Of a stretch of 64,000 bases of DNA, positions 1-11,840 are shown one piece after another. The number at the start of each line of letters is the position of its first letter. Within the stretch, counting starts at the first letter, position 1. Under the pieces are notes generated by a model. That model was given only the letters and a program-made list of their open reading frames with translations. It ran no database searches and was not told the DNA's origin. The DNA is from Hypomesus transpacificus (lineage: Eukaryota; Chordata; Actinopteri; Osmeriformes; Osmeridae): positions 496,001 through 560,000 of the forward strand of contig NW_025813703.1 in NCBI RefSeq assembly GCF_021917145.1. Direction: 5' to 3'. The translations under genes were made by a program, and so were the position numbers.

Positions 1-379
1 GATAATATCTATGCAGGTATCTAGGAATTTTATATGGCTCCGAAATATTTTATGGAATACAAAGTGGACACAATTGTTTATTTACTCAACTTCAGAAATT
101 AATACAATAATGTAAATGCTAACTCAAATGAAAGTAAAACACTACCAGCTGCTGGAGGTAGTCCTGGACTGTGTTGGGGTAAACCACCACACTAATGGCT
201 ACCAAGGTGTTAAGGGCAAAGTCAAAGATTTGGTAGCAGAAGAAGGGAATGATCCAAGCGGCATGTTGCTAAAGAATGAAAATAGAAACAATTTAAAGTG
301 TGTTTTGGGTATTTGAATGCAACAATGATTTTGAATCATTTTGTATTACTGGTGTTTGTGCGTGTGTGCATTTCCTTAC
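1..379. other. laptm4b intron 3 (left edge)
   Basis: This is intron sequence downstream of the third laptm4b coding exon on the minus strand. I see no exon for the next expected part of the protein, so the remaining exons lie to the left of the window. Nothing else is recognisable. Confidence 0.6.
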
Positions 380-3300
380 CTTGTAAGCACCATAGGTTGC
401 CATACCACATATAAGGATCATGACCAGGGAAATGGCTGTGGCTATACACATGTCTGAGTCAAACAAATCAGAAAAACTATTGTTATAATCTTTCATTTCA
501 ATGGCCATTATCAATGACCAAAGACAGGTGTTATTATCCAGTTATGCTTTAAAATGCACCCTGTAACAAACTGGTTCCGTTTTCATTTCACAACAAAGCA
601 TCAACCAAACAGTCTGGATCAGACTGTTTCACGACAAATTTCCATTTCACAGATCAGCGTACACTATACGTTACATAAACCACTCTGGTATATAGCTGCA
701 GTATCCACAGTGAAGGACTCGATATTTGGCCTGGTAAAGTGATTACAGCTTGACACTTAAAAACATAGTTGATACTTTATTCTCCTTAATACTCTCCTCT
801 CCCAGGTGCAAAGCACCACAAAATATCGACGTGACTTCCCTTCCTTCTGTCTCTTATAAAACCAAGACACTACATCATCATCATCATCTACATAGAGAAC
901 AGAGTCAATATGGCGCTTTATAATCCTGTGGAATTAGAATAGTCCATTTTAATCACCACTGTCAGCGCCTCTGGCAAGGAGTCCATGATGGTGATGGTGA
1001 ATGCCAAGGGGAGATGCTGAAAATACACACTCAGCTAACTTGTATACGACACAGAGCTACAGCAGTTTTGTCTGTTGTGAGGCAGATTTTTGGAGTCATG
1101 GTTAGAACATGTGAAGGGATGGTACATCTGACTTGAGGATTCTCTAAATTCCTTAGTCTCCCTAAAACTAACGTAGGGAGTGAAGACAAAATATTTCATA
1201 TTTGTTCAATGTTATGTTCAAACACCCTTAGCCTAGGATCGAGCAACCTTTGACATTCACAGTCACCAAAGTATAAAGTTAAAATTGAAATCCTCCCACC
1301 CCCCACATAGGATGAACTCATTTCATGCATGCTATAGACCAATTATTTGTTTGTAAACAATCGGGATGCGCGCGCACTGTGGCTGCAGAAAACCGGGAAA
1401 GGATAGCATTTTAAATGGCAAAAGGACCACACGGATAATACAAATAGTTAGATTTAAAAAGACCAAAAGCGTCGAGGAGGACATGCCTATAGGAGAGAAA
1501 GCGATAACCCAATGATCTGTCGCATCAGAATTTTGATTTGGGTCACGAAAGTCTTGAAATTTGAGTGAGAATGTCGCCCGGTACAGACCGCATAGTCGAG
1601 CGGCAACCATGTCTTCACGTCATGTCACAAAGTTCGTAATTTTACACTTTTACAGTCAATTCTACATTTAAAAAGTCGAGCAGGGCAGCTTTCAAGAGAT
1701 ATGGGAATTCTGCTTTTAAAGTCAGCTGGTCCGATTATTTTTCTGATTTGTTTAAACTGGCTATCTGAGTGAGACTACATCCCAGTTACACTGTTTTGAC
1801 GTTAGCCTCAGTCAGACTCGCTCACTGGCAGTGTGCACAATGTTGTATTTCACTCCATTCTACACCAGAAACGTCAGGGAGGACTGCCTAATGTAGATAC
1901 GAGTCTGGTGAAGATAGCCAGAACCTCGGATTTCTTTAACCTGTCTGTTTCATTCGTCATTTGCCTGAGAAAGCAACCTCCGTTAGCCAGGCTAGTTTTG
2001 CCCGATCACTTGGACAGGCTTTTTAAGGGTATCGGGGTCAAGTGACTTTTGTGCATAGACAAGTGAACGTAAATGTATTTGTCCAAAGGCCAAGAGCCTC
2101 AAAAAGTTAATATCAAGCCCTGCAATCCAGTGGCCAGAGATATATGATGACCTGAATGACACTCCAAGAGTAATAGAACGGGGAGAAGTTCGTATTTTGC
2201 AACCCACATGCGCGTTTGAGCCTGCTTGACAGTTGTGTGACGTAGGGTGATAATTGGTGTATAGAGTTTAGAATAAGACAACCACCGGAAGATGACTCTT
2301 ACTTGCATCATCCATGACATCAGAATCTGTGCCCAGCTCAGCGCTGGTAAGGTGGTAGCGGTATTGCACCGGGTCATGGAGAGCAGACAGGAGGATGAGT
2401 AGAACCACTGCATTGATCAACTGTTGAAAAGGAAAACATGACAACAGCATTAGGATTAGGGGGTTAAACCATAGCTATGCTTTATGACAATTATAAGGGG
2501 TCAACAAAACGAAAGGTCTTGGGGGTGAAATGAAGAGATCTGAATGTTAGTTATTTAAAGTACTTTGCCGTGCAGCGCGAAAACCAACTCCCATACACAG
2601 ACATCATAAATGGAGACCAAATGTCTATCTTCATATTGCTCTAAATCCATTTGTGCCCCATATTAGCACTGCAATTAATTAAGGCAATTCAGCATTTGTC
2701 CAAGTCAGTTCGGAGTAAATCTGACTACTGACCTCTTGACCTGCTCCACTTTGTGGTGACATACGCAGTTAAATACACTGCCAGTGACATTCTAGCCTTT
2801 TAATTGAAATTGCACTTAATAGGTTAATTAATCGTAGTCTGTCCGTCAATGGGTTTTTCATTACCGACCTTACAACTATCCATGTGACATCAATAATAGT
2901 CAAAAATAGATCAGCCGCTTTAGCAAAGATCAAGGACTTACCTGACTAAGTAACGCTATTTTAAAATGTAGGCGAGTCGTTTCGTGTCTAAATACAGAAG
3001 CTAAACCAAAAATACCTCGATAATTTCATGTATGCTAAAACAATCAACTGAACATTGACGTCACTTGCAAAAGCATTTTGCTTGAGATTAAATTATTCAA
3101 TAATGTTCGTGAATAGAGGCTACCAAAAACATAGCGAGCGAGGTGCATATAAATCTATATCAATGGACCTTGAATACATTTTTTTATTTATCACAAAATG
3201 GAGAAAAAGGTGCCATAGTCCATCCGTGTGACACCGTGGCAGCTCCTTTGCAAAATACTAAATCCAGACAAAATTACGTTACTAATACAAACAACCCCGC

Positions 3301-3436
3301 AAAAACTACACTAAAAACATATTTGAATTAATATATGGCTCACCATGTACCAAATACCAAGGATAATGGTGCCCGTCCGGACATGGCAGCAAAGGCAGCA
3401 GCTGGTGGAGTACCACCGGTCCCACGGGGAAATCAT
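380..3436 (-). CDS. laptm4b: LAPTM4B, lysosomal-associated transmembrane protein 4B, N-terminal part (3 exons, partial)
   Basis: LAPTM4B is a four-pass late-endosomal/lysosomal membrane protein linked to receptor trafficking and ceramide export (family knowledge). Coding exons on the minus strand are 3344-3436 (31 codons, starting [10 protein letters not shown]), 2303-2420 and 380-453. Phases join as 0 and 1 and give 95 codons. Visible signatures are the cysteine-rich start ([13 protein letters not shown]), a first membrane segment ([13 protein letters not shown]), the DDANMCIA junction and a second membrane segment ([17 protein letters not shown]), matching LAPTM4B rather than LAPTM4A. Splice sites are GTGAGC, GTAAGA and GTAAGG donors with CAG acceptors. 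The start has no upstream extension typical of the long mammalian isoform. Exons for the last two membrane segments and the PPxY tail are off the left edge. Its neighbour upstream, beyond the duplicated block, is mtdh, as in mammals. Confidence 0.93.
454..2302. other. laptm4b intron 2
   Basis: This 1.85 kb intron lies between coding exons 2 and 3 of laptm4b. No further exon, RNA gene or named repeat was recognised. The short open frames in it have no family resemblance. Confidence 0.7.
2421..3343. other. laptm4b intron 1
   Basis: This 0.9 kb AT-rich intron lies between coding exons 1 and 2 of laptm4b. I see nothing else in it. Confidence 0.7.
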
Positions 3437-4600
3437 TTTTCCAAATTTGATAACAACTATTTCATGAATGCCTCTAACACAATTATGAAGCTTAAAATTA
3501 GCAAATAGTTTTCTGTTATTTGGTTTGCCCTAGTCGCTTTCAGAACCACCTCTGTCTGTTCGTATCTGCGTCGTTTCCGTTATGCACTGACCAACAGCGA
3601 AATGTTAATCGAATTTATCCGGGACACGTGACCGCTACAGGATTTTGACAGATTAGAAACATTTTACACTAATGGGACCCGGCAAATAAACTTGTATCTT
3701 ATAAATTGCATGCACGATATGTAGGGTTATAAATGGCTGAAGAAAAAAAAAACTAAATTTTTACAAATCTTCAACATAAAATATTCGTTGTGAATATAGC
3801 CATGAATATTACCATTAAAAAGGCCAAATAAATCCCGAAAGAATGTGTATTCATGCTTCATAGCCTACTTTATAAAGTGTCCACTACAATGTAACACATA
3901 AGTCTATGCAACACTTTGGCTATGTCATGAGAACTGCTATCCTAATATAATAATATATTTACTTTTGACAGCACCAGTCTTACACAACATACCCCACACA
4001 AACAGATGGACAAGCCAGATGAGCTCTCTTAGGCCGAAGAATCCTCTTCATTATTGTCACATGAAGGGGATTTTACTCTGCAGAATTGTGTTTCCTCTAA
4101 GCACGGACTTAAGATCAGCTCATCATGCCTATATCCTGCCCTTTATCCGCCACTTAAATTCAAACTCAGACCTCATTGAGAACTTGACAATTCATTGACA
4201 ATTACATTCAGTGCACTACATGTGTCATATTGATTGTGCTGCCAATGTAGGTTATGATTACACAACCTGAAACTGAAGTAGAATAAGACAAAATATAGCT
4301 GCAGGCAGCAATGACATTCCTCCTGACATTTGCTTCATATCCAAATGTACATGGTACAAACATGTCATTCACACATTAACACAACAATTTTCCTTATTGC
4401 TATATAATACACAGGAATACACTATCCTACACATCTGTACCGAGTTTCAAGTCAATGGGAGCAATAGTTTATGAGAAGAGTGACCGTGCCGGGAGGCTGA
4501 GCGGAGCGGAGGCTGGGGGCACAGTGGGGGGGCATCTACTGAGCCACGCTGGGTGGAGCCAGTGTGGTTATGTGGCCTGACGGGGGCAGCCTTTCATTTT
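3437..4600. other. laptm4b 5' flank and intergenic sequence
   Basis: This stretch contains the presumed laptm4b promoter and 5' UTR just right of 3436, then AT-rich sequence without a recognisable gene. A G-rich patch at about 4485-4590 stands out from its AT-rich surroundings and ends where similarity to the duplicated units begins. I could not assign the patch to a family. Confidence 0.4.
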
Positions 4601-5264
4601 TGAGATATTTGTATTTACAAAGAATACCATCATTATACAACAAAATTCTGGTAACTGCAGTTTACATTTATTTGTTTAGCACTTTTATCCAAAGCAACAT
4701 ACACAAACTCCATAAATGTATTTCTGCCATTAATCAAACTTGCATTTGGATGGTAACTATAAGAAATTTCAATGCACCTACTGCACACTACAGGTTAAGG
4801 CAATAGAATTAAATTCCTGATATACCGTTAAAATGACTTTGACATGAAATGAAAGCTGCTGTAGACTCCTTCAACTCAGTACCTGCCCCTTTAAATCACA
4901 TTGACGTCCATCACAAAAGTGACTAACCAGGAATTACATGTCGACATTCCGCAATAAGGTCTAAATGAATGAAAACATCAAGGAACTCAATACAGCCTTT
5001 GCACAGTGCAATCACAACTCAACATTAGAAAAAGCCCTTTGAATCTGTACATATGGCATGGCTTTTCTATCACAGAGGTTGGAAGAACGCACAAGTAAAT
5101 CAGTGACAGAAATACCACTACAGTGCCACTACAGAACAACAAAAGTCAACTTCCTCTCAAAACTGAATTGCTTAAAAAAACTATTTTCCACATTTGGGTT
5201 GATAAGAAACAAATAACTTCAAAAAGTTACTTTTGATGCCTTTGAAAAATAACAATATATAAAC

Positions 5265-5429
5265 TTTTCCCATATCCAAAAATGCAAGAGGGAAAACTAA
5301 CAATGGGTTGGACTGGCTTGGCAAGGAGTTCAGTGAACATATGAACTGGGTCTAACTGATGTGCACTATATACTTAACTGCAATGAAGCGAGTGTTGTGG
5401 AAGAGATTGATTTTCAGCAGAGGGTACAA
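5265..5429. repeat. Inverted segment in the mtdh-type 3' UTR of unit 1
   Basis: About 165 bases here are the reverse complement of the matching sequence in unit 2 (about 12120-12285), unit 3 (about 17190-17350) and mtdh itself (about 24290-24450), while flanking sequence on both sides stays collinear. Three of four copies agree, so the inversion is the derived state and belongs to unit 1. Confidence 0.9.
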
Positions 5430-5531
5430 GAGTACAATACACTTATGTATAAAATTCTGTACCCAATAATTATTGCATTCAACAGAATGAACAATCCTTT
5501 CGCATATGAATTAAATGGAATCTGGTTGACT

Positions 5532-5599
5532 TCATGTTTCTCTCCGAACCTTCTTCTTCTGGGTCAGATTTGGAGCCTCTAGGATCGGGTCAGACTTTA
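5532..5599 (-). pseudogene. Duplicated mtdh terminal coding exon, unit 1
   Basis: This is a copy of the last mtdh coding exon (24556-24623), with the same CAG acceptor, length, frame (KSDPILEAPNLTQKKKVRRET, then stop) and following UTR. The upstream mtdh exons are absent in this unit. If spliced directly to the ZNF106-like exon ending at 6628, its first in-phase codon would be TAA. It would therefore serve as 3' UTR rather than coding sequence. It is intact but probably no longer translated as mtdh. Confidence 0.85.
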
Positions 5600-6089
5600 C
5601 TGTGAAGAAACCAGTAAAACACAATGTTATCACCATCAAAACATTAGTATTTAAATCAGTTGTAGCTCTTCACTATAGGTATAACAACTGGACTGATTAT
5701 ATAATTGACAACAAATCTTCCAACCATGTTACACATTTCAAACTGCACTAACCCTAACCGATGGTTCTGTAGCTTACTTCTTTAATATAAAATACATATT
5801 AGTTTCAATCAACCACATGCAGAAGTTGCTCAACCACAGATAAAATATTTTTTCCAAATTAGGATTAAGTATTGAAATGGAGTCTAACTTGCTGTGTTAA
5901 ATAAAATCATCCTCTTTTCCCCCAGCGGTAGCTCACATACACACACGTTTCTGTGTGATGGAAAGGGTTGGGTGGGACATCAAATTATTTTTGTAGTTCA
6001 CAAGCTAGAACATTTCGACAAAACATGACCTAAACAAATGCTACCCAACCCTCGAGAAAATATGATTACAGCATATTCCTCTCTTAAAA

Positions 6090-6450
6090 CCAAGTGTATG
6101 TACCCGTTTCCAGACTGGGTGGGAAAGCTTGTCCATCTGACTTGGCAACCTGGAGAGGGGTAGGTGTTGGGGGGTCAGGGTTGACTGTGGAGGGCAAGGC
6201 AGGGTGCAAGGGGCCCAGTGTGTGCAGAGACAGTCAGAGAGGGAGGAGAGCAGGCCACAGGGGGCAGGATGGAGGAGGCCACGAAGGAGTATGACAGCAC
6301 AAGAGGAGTAGGAAGGGAGTTGTGGGTCAACAGTGCTGTAGCTATGTCGTCGTTAGTAGTTACCACAGAGTATCCACTTGCAGATCAGAGGTGGCAGACA
6401 GGAAATGACATCACTGGGTCTCGTTATTGTTTTTGTTCGAAAAAGGAATT
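6090..6450 (-). pseudogene. Decayed continuation of a ZNF106-type exon, unit 1
   Basis: Beyond the TGA at 6451, a second open stretch (about 6175-6366) reads SLPTPLVLSYSFVASS and later SLTVSAHTGP. This resembles the ZNF106 sequence that follows the coiled coil (LPTPFFPLFLEPPSS and onward). Stops separate it from the main frame, so the ancestral large exon seems to have been cut short by frame disruption. The match is short and proline/serine-rich, so it is weaker than the coding exons. Confidence 0.5.
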
Positions 6451-7786
6451 TCAAAAGACGGTGTTTCCCAGAGAAGATTCTTCAACACGCCTGGCTCGCA
6501 GACAATTGATCTCTGTAACCACCTGGGGGAAGAGCTTCCATTTAGAACCATGTACAAAAAAAAAGCCATCCATGAAAAAACAACACAGGTCACACTGCAC
6601 TGACAGTGAAAGGAGGTTTGTGCATACCTGCTGTTTGGTCACCAGGAGCTGCTGAACTTTGATGAAGGCAGCCTGCAGTGAGCTTTGGGCCTGGTTAAGA
6701 GACGTGTCCAAGGCCAGCATGGATTGGCTCAGCTCCTCTTCCTTCAGAGACACGGCCAACAGCTGACCCACCTGGTCTGCTGCACAAAGCACAGTTCATC
6801 AGAGTACAGCCACTGGGACAGTCACACACTGGTAAAGACAGATGCAGCTGGTGCCGATTACAGCCTGAATGCAAAGACAAGTAAAAAGCATATTTTTAGC
6901 ACTGTCCCAATGACCTGATAACATGCCCGAACAAACATTAGCTGCAATAGGGGAAACATTGTATGGACAGGTTAACATACCATTCTTTAGTTTCACTTTC
7001 TGCCTTTTCCCGCTGTGGTCAGCAGATACACCAGGTAATCCGCTATCCTGTAGCAAACAGCAAAAACTGTTGTTGTAAATGTTGCTGGGGGGGTATTTAA
7101 CATGTAAATATACACAAACATACATATCAATGTATTTTTCTCTCTATTTTATATAAACACACACAGAGTATGTAACAAAACCTTCCTGCTCACAGTGTTA
7201 CACCTCTTCTTCTTCTCAGCTCTGTGGACCACTTCTCCATTGTGGCCATGACACAAGTTAGGGTCCTCCAGAGAGACAGGGGACCCTGACACTACTCTGG
7301 GCTGTTCCACCCTCTGAGCCCTGAGCGCTCTCTCTCTGTCAGGTGAAACCCGGGCTGGGGGAGGGGATGGGCCATGGAGCCCAGGCAGGGGAAGGTCCTC
7401 GTCAACACCCAAGCCCTCTGGGTTGGAGAGATGTACCAGCTCAATCCCAAACCTGGAGCAAGATTTAAAGCTAAATCAAACAAAATAACTTTTTCTTTTG
7501 TTCACTCGGTTTGTCACTGGTTCAGTCTGTGAACGCCTCTGAGCCAAAAGTGACTTGTTCACCTGGGCATGCCTTTGACCTCCTCCCTGTTGGCCTCCTG
7601 GGACATCTCCTTCAGGTTGACCTTCGTCTGGGAGTCAGACGAGATCATCAGCTTCTGCAGAGTGGGCTTCAGCTCCGCCTCCTTCTCTTCCAGGGCCTTT
7701 GCCATTTCACTGGCTTTTAAGATCCTGCGTGCTACAGCAGCAACCTTCAAATTAAGCCCTCTGCGCGAGCGCTTCTTCTTTGGCAT
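6451..7786 (-). CDS. ZNF106-derived truncated protein, copy 1 (5 coding exons, 257 aa)
   Basis: Coding exons on the minus strand are 7563-7786, 7194-7452, 6981-7047, 6628-6779 and 6451-6522. Phases match at every junction, with GTGAAC, GTGAGC, GTATGT and GTATGC donors and AG acceptors. The ATG is the first base of its exon, and the upstream untranslated exon ends at 8843. Residues about 40-90 (LKPTLQKLM, then KGMPRFGIELVHL) and about 170-235 (KRQKVKLKN, QVGQLLAVSLKEEELSQSM, KVQQLLVTKQQ, TEINCLRARR) follow human ZNF106 in order and spacing. Zinc fingers before and WD40 repeats after this region are missing. The C-terminal part looks like a coiled coil, and a basic N-terminus (MPKKKRSRR) could be a nuclear signal. 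Full-length ZNF106 binds RNA, but no function can be assigned to this fragment. The frame ends at TGA after NTVF. Confidence 0.72.
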
Positions 7787-8842
7787 CTGAAAAACAGGGA
7801 AAAGCTATTAAGTAAGGAAGAAAAACTATACGTCAGCAATACTAGTCTTCATAAAGCTACATTATATTTTGCTTCTCAAGTGTAGGTAATCATTTAACAC
7901 CATCATGCCCATGTCTTTATATAGGGTGAATACAGGTAAACAACTCTTAATACAAAAAAGGAAAACATTTGGAATGCCATATAGTGTTATTGTGTGTATT
8001 TTGTCAGTACAGGAACATGGTAATCCAAGTATAGCATTAGAGGACAGTTTGATTGATGACCATGAAATATGACATTATAGTGACTTTTATTGAATCATGA
8101 TTCGGACAGTGACTTTCCGAACCATGGACATTAGAAAACATTAGAGGGAATCAAGTGTTGTCTCTGATCACTGTCAAATGATAAACTGTCCTTTATATAC
8201 TTTTGACACTTCCGGTAGATTCCTTCAGAAAAGACATCTAGTTTACTGCGAACAGTAGTCTGCGACGTCATTCACCAACAAAATCCGATTTCGCGTCACT
8301 TCATAGCTGATCTCAAAGCACATGTCATAAGATATTTTTAATTTCGTCCTTCCATTTGTTTTTCTAACTTGACCATTTCACTCAATCAAGGTTAACAGGA
8401 AGTGCCAACAGTGGTTTCCGACTAGCTGCGAAAAGTTGCAATAGAAAAAAACGTTCCACCCAGAACGTTCAGATTTCTGTGCATTCTTAAAGAACTTTCA
8501 ACCACTTGATATTTCTCCGATATTTTATTTTTTGTATGTCGTCTAGAGATACCTCATTTTGAAGAAAACAACCTAGTCTTTCGTTTAAGATGTGTCTCCT
8601 CGTGGTTTTTCCCTTCTATCCAAGGTCGCAAACAAGAACAATGTTAAAGGTTTGATGGCCTATCCATTGCTAGCCTGCACCTATGTAGAGCTACAGTAGC
8701 AAAGACAAATCCTTAGTAGCTGCTAGGTTGCACCAAACACGCATACAAAACTGTATAAAATATAGTGCTAAACTTATCACGCGAATGAAATGCAAGAACA
8801 CATGTTTAGTATCGCCGATGTAGTTAGGCTCTTATTACTTAC

Positions 8843-8910
8843 TGTCAAAATCAAATTTTAAGCTGAGGGCGGCAGGAGTCTCGTGAGTTGTTTTCTTGAC
8901 GTCTTCAGTA
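8843..8910 (-). promoter_or_regulatory. Untranslated first exon and CRE-like promoter site, ZNF106-like copy 1
   Basis: A strong donor (GACA followed by GTAAGTAA) at 8842-8843 lies about 1 kb upstream of the ATG exon. It is kept in copies 2 and 3. Just upstream is TGACGTC at 8897-8903, seven of eight bases of a cAMP-response element, also kept in all three copies. Joining this exon to the coding exon puts A at -3 of the ATG. The transcription start was not determined, so the exon's 5' limit is a guess. Confidence 0.45.
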
Positions 8911-9596
8911 CAGTGGGTAAAATTAAATTGTGATCATCTCTGGGTCTTGCATTAGTGCCAAAGAGTATAGAAGAACAGTTTTAACCTCGAGGAATAATCA
9001 CTAAAGAGTTTGGAAGACTTGTAATCGTGGTACCAGTTGTTGGAACACCAACAGATAGAAAATCAGGAAATGACGTACCTGAATTTAGAGCGTGCACGTA
9101 ACACCTTCCAACTACTGTGGATGACTGATTCTCTCATCTTTTTCCACCTCTTTGTATTTCTTTTGCACCTTTACATCGGGGCAACTGTATTTCTTGAAAA
9201 TAACAAAGTGAACCACGCCTTTCTTTTTACTTGTCTCGCCTTTACTCTTGTTAATTCTTTATTTGCACATCATAATAATGTGAGAAATACCATTATTAAC
9301 ACAATTATGGCAAATACACAGTTTACATGTATTTGCTTAGCATACTTTTGTCCATAGCAACATACACATACTGCATACTAGTGCAGCACATGGACTAGAA
9401 GAGCACAGTTGGAACAGTAGGCTATTACAGTGATTAGTACCAACGAATAAGGTTAGCAAGACAGTACAACAATAGCATCATCCTAACTATGGATCTCATC
9501 TCAACAGTAGCAGTATCAACTATAATATTGTTTATTATTATATTAGATAATATTGCATAATTCCGCTGATGAGCCAGTGGAACAACATTATCATAT

Positions 9597-11840
9597 CAAG
9601 TTCAAGTCTTTTAGGTACAAAGACCAACACAGGGTTAGGCTGGGCACTGAAATTCTTAGGAAAAGACAACGCAAAGCAACCTGGCATATCATGACATATC
9701 AGTACTCAGAACAAATTTACACCTAAGACAAGCATTAACATATAATACAAGAAACCTCCTAAACATACAAAATAATAAACAATAGAGTAAACTGAACCTA
9801 TAATACACATAATATCCTAACTTTATAACCTAACCTAGAGACAAGGGTACACTGTGCAATATTGCTGTAAAAAAACTGTAGTCCAATCTACGTGTGCGAG
9901 ACCGAATGAATCGGTATCGCCAGCCAGAAGGCAATGGGGTAAAAAGACTAATGGGTGGGTGGTAACAGTCTCTTCGGATTCTGCCAGCTTTCCTGATGCA
10001 TCATGTGTGGTAGGTGTCCTATAGGGCAGGGAGAATTCCTGCCGATGATGAAATCAGCAGACCTGTCTACATAGGGCTTTGCGGTCCCTGTCTGTGCAGC
10101 TCCCATACAACACTGTGATGCAACCAGACAGTATGCTCTCTATAGTACATCTGTAGAAGTTAGTGAGGATGACTGGGTCCATGCCAAAGTTCTTCAGTCT
10201 CCTCAGGAAGAAGAGGTGTTTCCAGGCAGCTTTGACCACCTTGTCCGTGTCAGCAGACCAGGTGAGATCATTCCTGATGTTCACCCCGAAGAACCTGAAG
10301 CAGCTGACCTTTTCCACTTCGGATCCGTTGATGTGTAGGGGTGCATTCTCCTCCTCCTGAGGTTATTAAGAGAGGTTATTGTCCTGACACCATGATGTCA
10401 GGGTATCAACCTCCTCTCTGTACGCTGACTCGTCACTGTCAGAAATGAGGCACACGATAGTTGTGTCGTCAGCAAACTTAACAAGGAGGTTGGAACTGTG
10501 CTGTGCCACACAGTCGTGCGTGAACATGGAGAACAGTGTTGGTGATCAGTGTGGATGAGGTGCGGTCACCGATTCTCACCACCTGTGGCCTTCCTGACAG
10601 GAAGTTGAAGATCCACTTGCAAAGGGGGGGTTCTTAGTCCCAGGTCCACCAGCTTGGAGACCAGTCTGGAGGGGATGATGGTGTTGAATGCAGAGCTGTA
10701 GTCAATGAACAGCATCCTCACATACGTATTCCCTTTGTCCAGGTGGGAGAGAGCGGTGTGCATTGGGAGAATGAAGGCATCGTCTTTAAACCTGTTGGAC
10801 CGGTATGCAAACTGCATAGGGTCCAGGGTGGGAGGCAGCGAGGAGCAGATGAATGATTTAATTAGCCGCTCCAAGCACTTCATGATGACAGAGGTCAGTG
10901 CTATCGGGTGATAGTCATTCATGCAGGTGACCTTGGTGTTCTTGGACACAGGGACAATGGTGGTCCTCTTGAAGCAGGTGTGGAGTAGAGACAGGCTGAG
11001 GGAGAGGTTGAAGATGTCACTGAAGACCCCTGCTTGCTGTTCTGTGCAGCCCCTGAGGGCCCTACCTGATTTGCTGTCTGGGCCAGGTGCCTTGCAAGTT
11101 TTTTTTTTTTAAGCAACGCCTCACCTTAGCTACAGTTAGTATAGGCACGCCACTGGCTAGGCCTTCAGGTAGCTCTACTGCAGGAGTGTCACTGTCCCTC
11201 TCAAAGTGAGCGTAGAAGGCATTCAGATGTAAGCCCATTTTGATGCATTGATGGCCTTCAGAAGGTCGTATCTGGCCTTCCTGTACTGATCAGGGTCCCC
11301 AGAGTTAAAGGCGACACACCTGGCTCTCAGGTTGGCCCGGACCACGGCACCAACCCAGGGCTTCTGATTGGGGAAAGACCGGACAACCTTCTTGGGGACA
11401 ATGTAATCGATGCAGTGTTGAATGTAGCTGGAAACAGTATCCGTGTATTTGTTTATGTCTCCATCTACTGTTTCCCTAAATATCAGTCAGGCGGTGGTGT
11501 CAAAACATTACTGTAGGGTCGCCACACTCTCGCCACTCCATAGGTGAACTGTCTTCACAACTGGTCAGACTTCTTTTAGCTTTTGTTTGTATGCGGGAAG
11601 CAGAAGGATGGAGGAGTGATCAGCCTTGCCAAAAGCAGGCCAGGGGTTTGTAGATGCCCCGGAATGTAGTATAACAATGGTCAAGGGTCTGGCCTCCAAG
11701 TGTGGGGAAGTCAATGTGCTGATAGAATTTGGGCAGGACCTTTTTCACCTTGGCTCTGTTAAAATCTCCAACAACAATGGAGGATGCTTCTGGGTGCACC
11801 TTCTCCAGACCATTGTCACATACAGTTCATCCAAAGCATT
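9597..11840 (-). mobile_element. L2/Maui-like non-LTR retrotransposon, 5'-truncated and degenerate
   Basis: Minus-strand fragments of reverse transcriptase are visible. At about 10566-10949 the palm region reads NDYHPIALTSVIMKCLERL and FIDYSSAFNTI. Near 10440-10480 an FADDTT catalytic motif occurs. At 10054-10317 the C-terminal part reads FFGVNIRNDLTW and TNFYRCTIESILSGCITV. Frames are interrupted, so it is inactive. The endonuclease domain is not seen. The minus-strand 3' end near 9600 has two AACTTG-type repeats. The element separates unit 1 from unit 2. The unoccupied join is visible at 22864-22872 in unit 3, where ATCATAT runs straight into GATGCATC. Confidence 0.8.

Larger units (their letters stand above)
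4650..9596 (-). repeat. Tandem duplication unit 1 (ZNF106-like gene plus mtdh 3' end)
   Basis: Unit 1 of three tandem copies. Read on the minus strand it holds a 5' untranslated exon (ending 8843), five ZNF106-like coding exons (6451-7786), an intact copy of the mtdh terminal coding exon (5532-5599) and mtdh 3' UTR sequence. Long stretches can be aligned by eye to 12.1-16.4 kb and 17.1-22.8 kb, and the 4690-5600 part aligns to the real mtdh 3' UTR at 23.3-24.6 kb. Compared with mtdh it lacks about 420 bases near 5090 and carries a local inversion at about 5265-5429. The left boundary is approximate. Confidence 0.85.

Noticed and set aside
6218..6655. 145-codon plus-strand frame, repeated in units 2 and 3
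   Set aside because: It is antisense to the ZNF106-like last exons and its repetition follows from the duplication. No family resemblance.
6451..6792. 113-codon continuous frame through ZNF106-like exons 4 and 5
   Set aside because: The frame happens to stay open through the intron, but a good donor (GTATGC) and acceptor (CCCCCAG) and the ZNF106 alignment favour splicing. The intron part has no homology.
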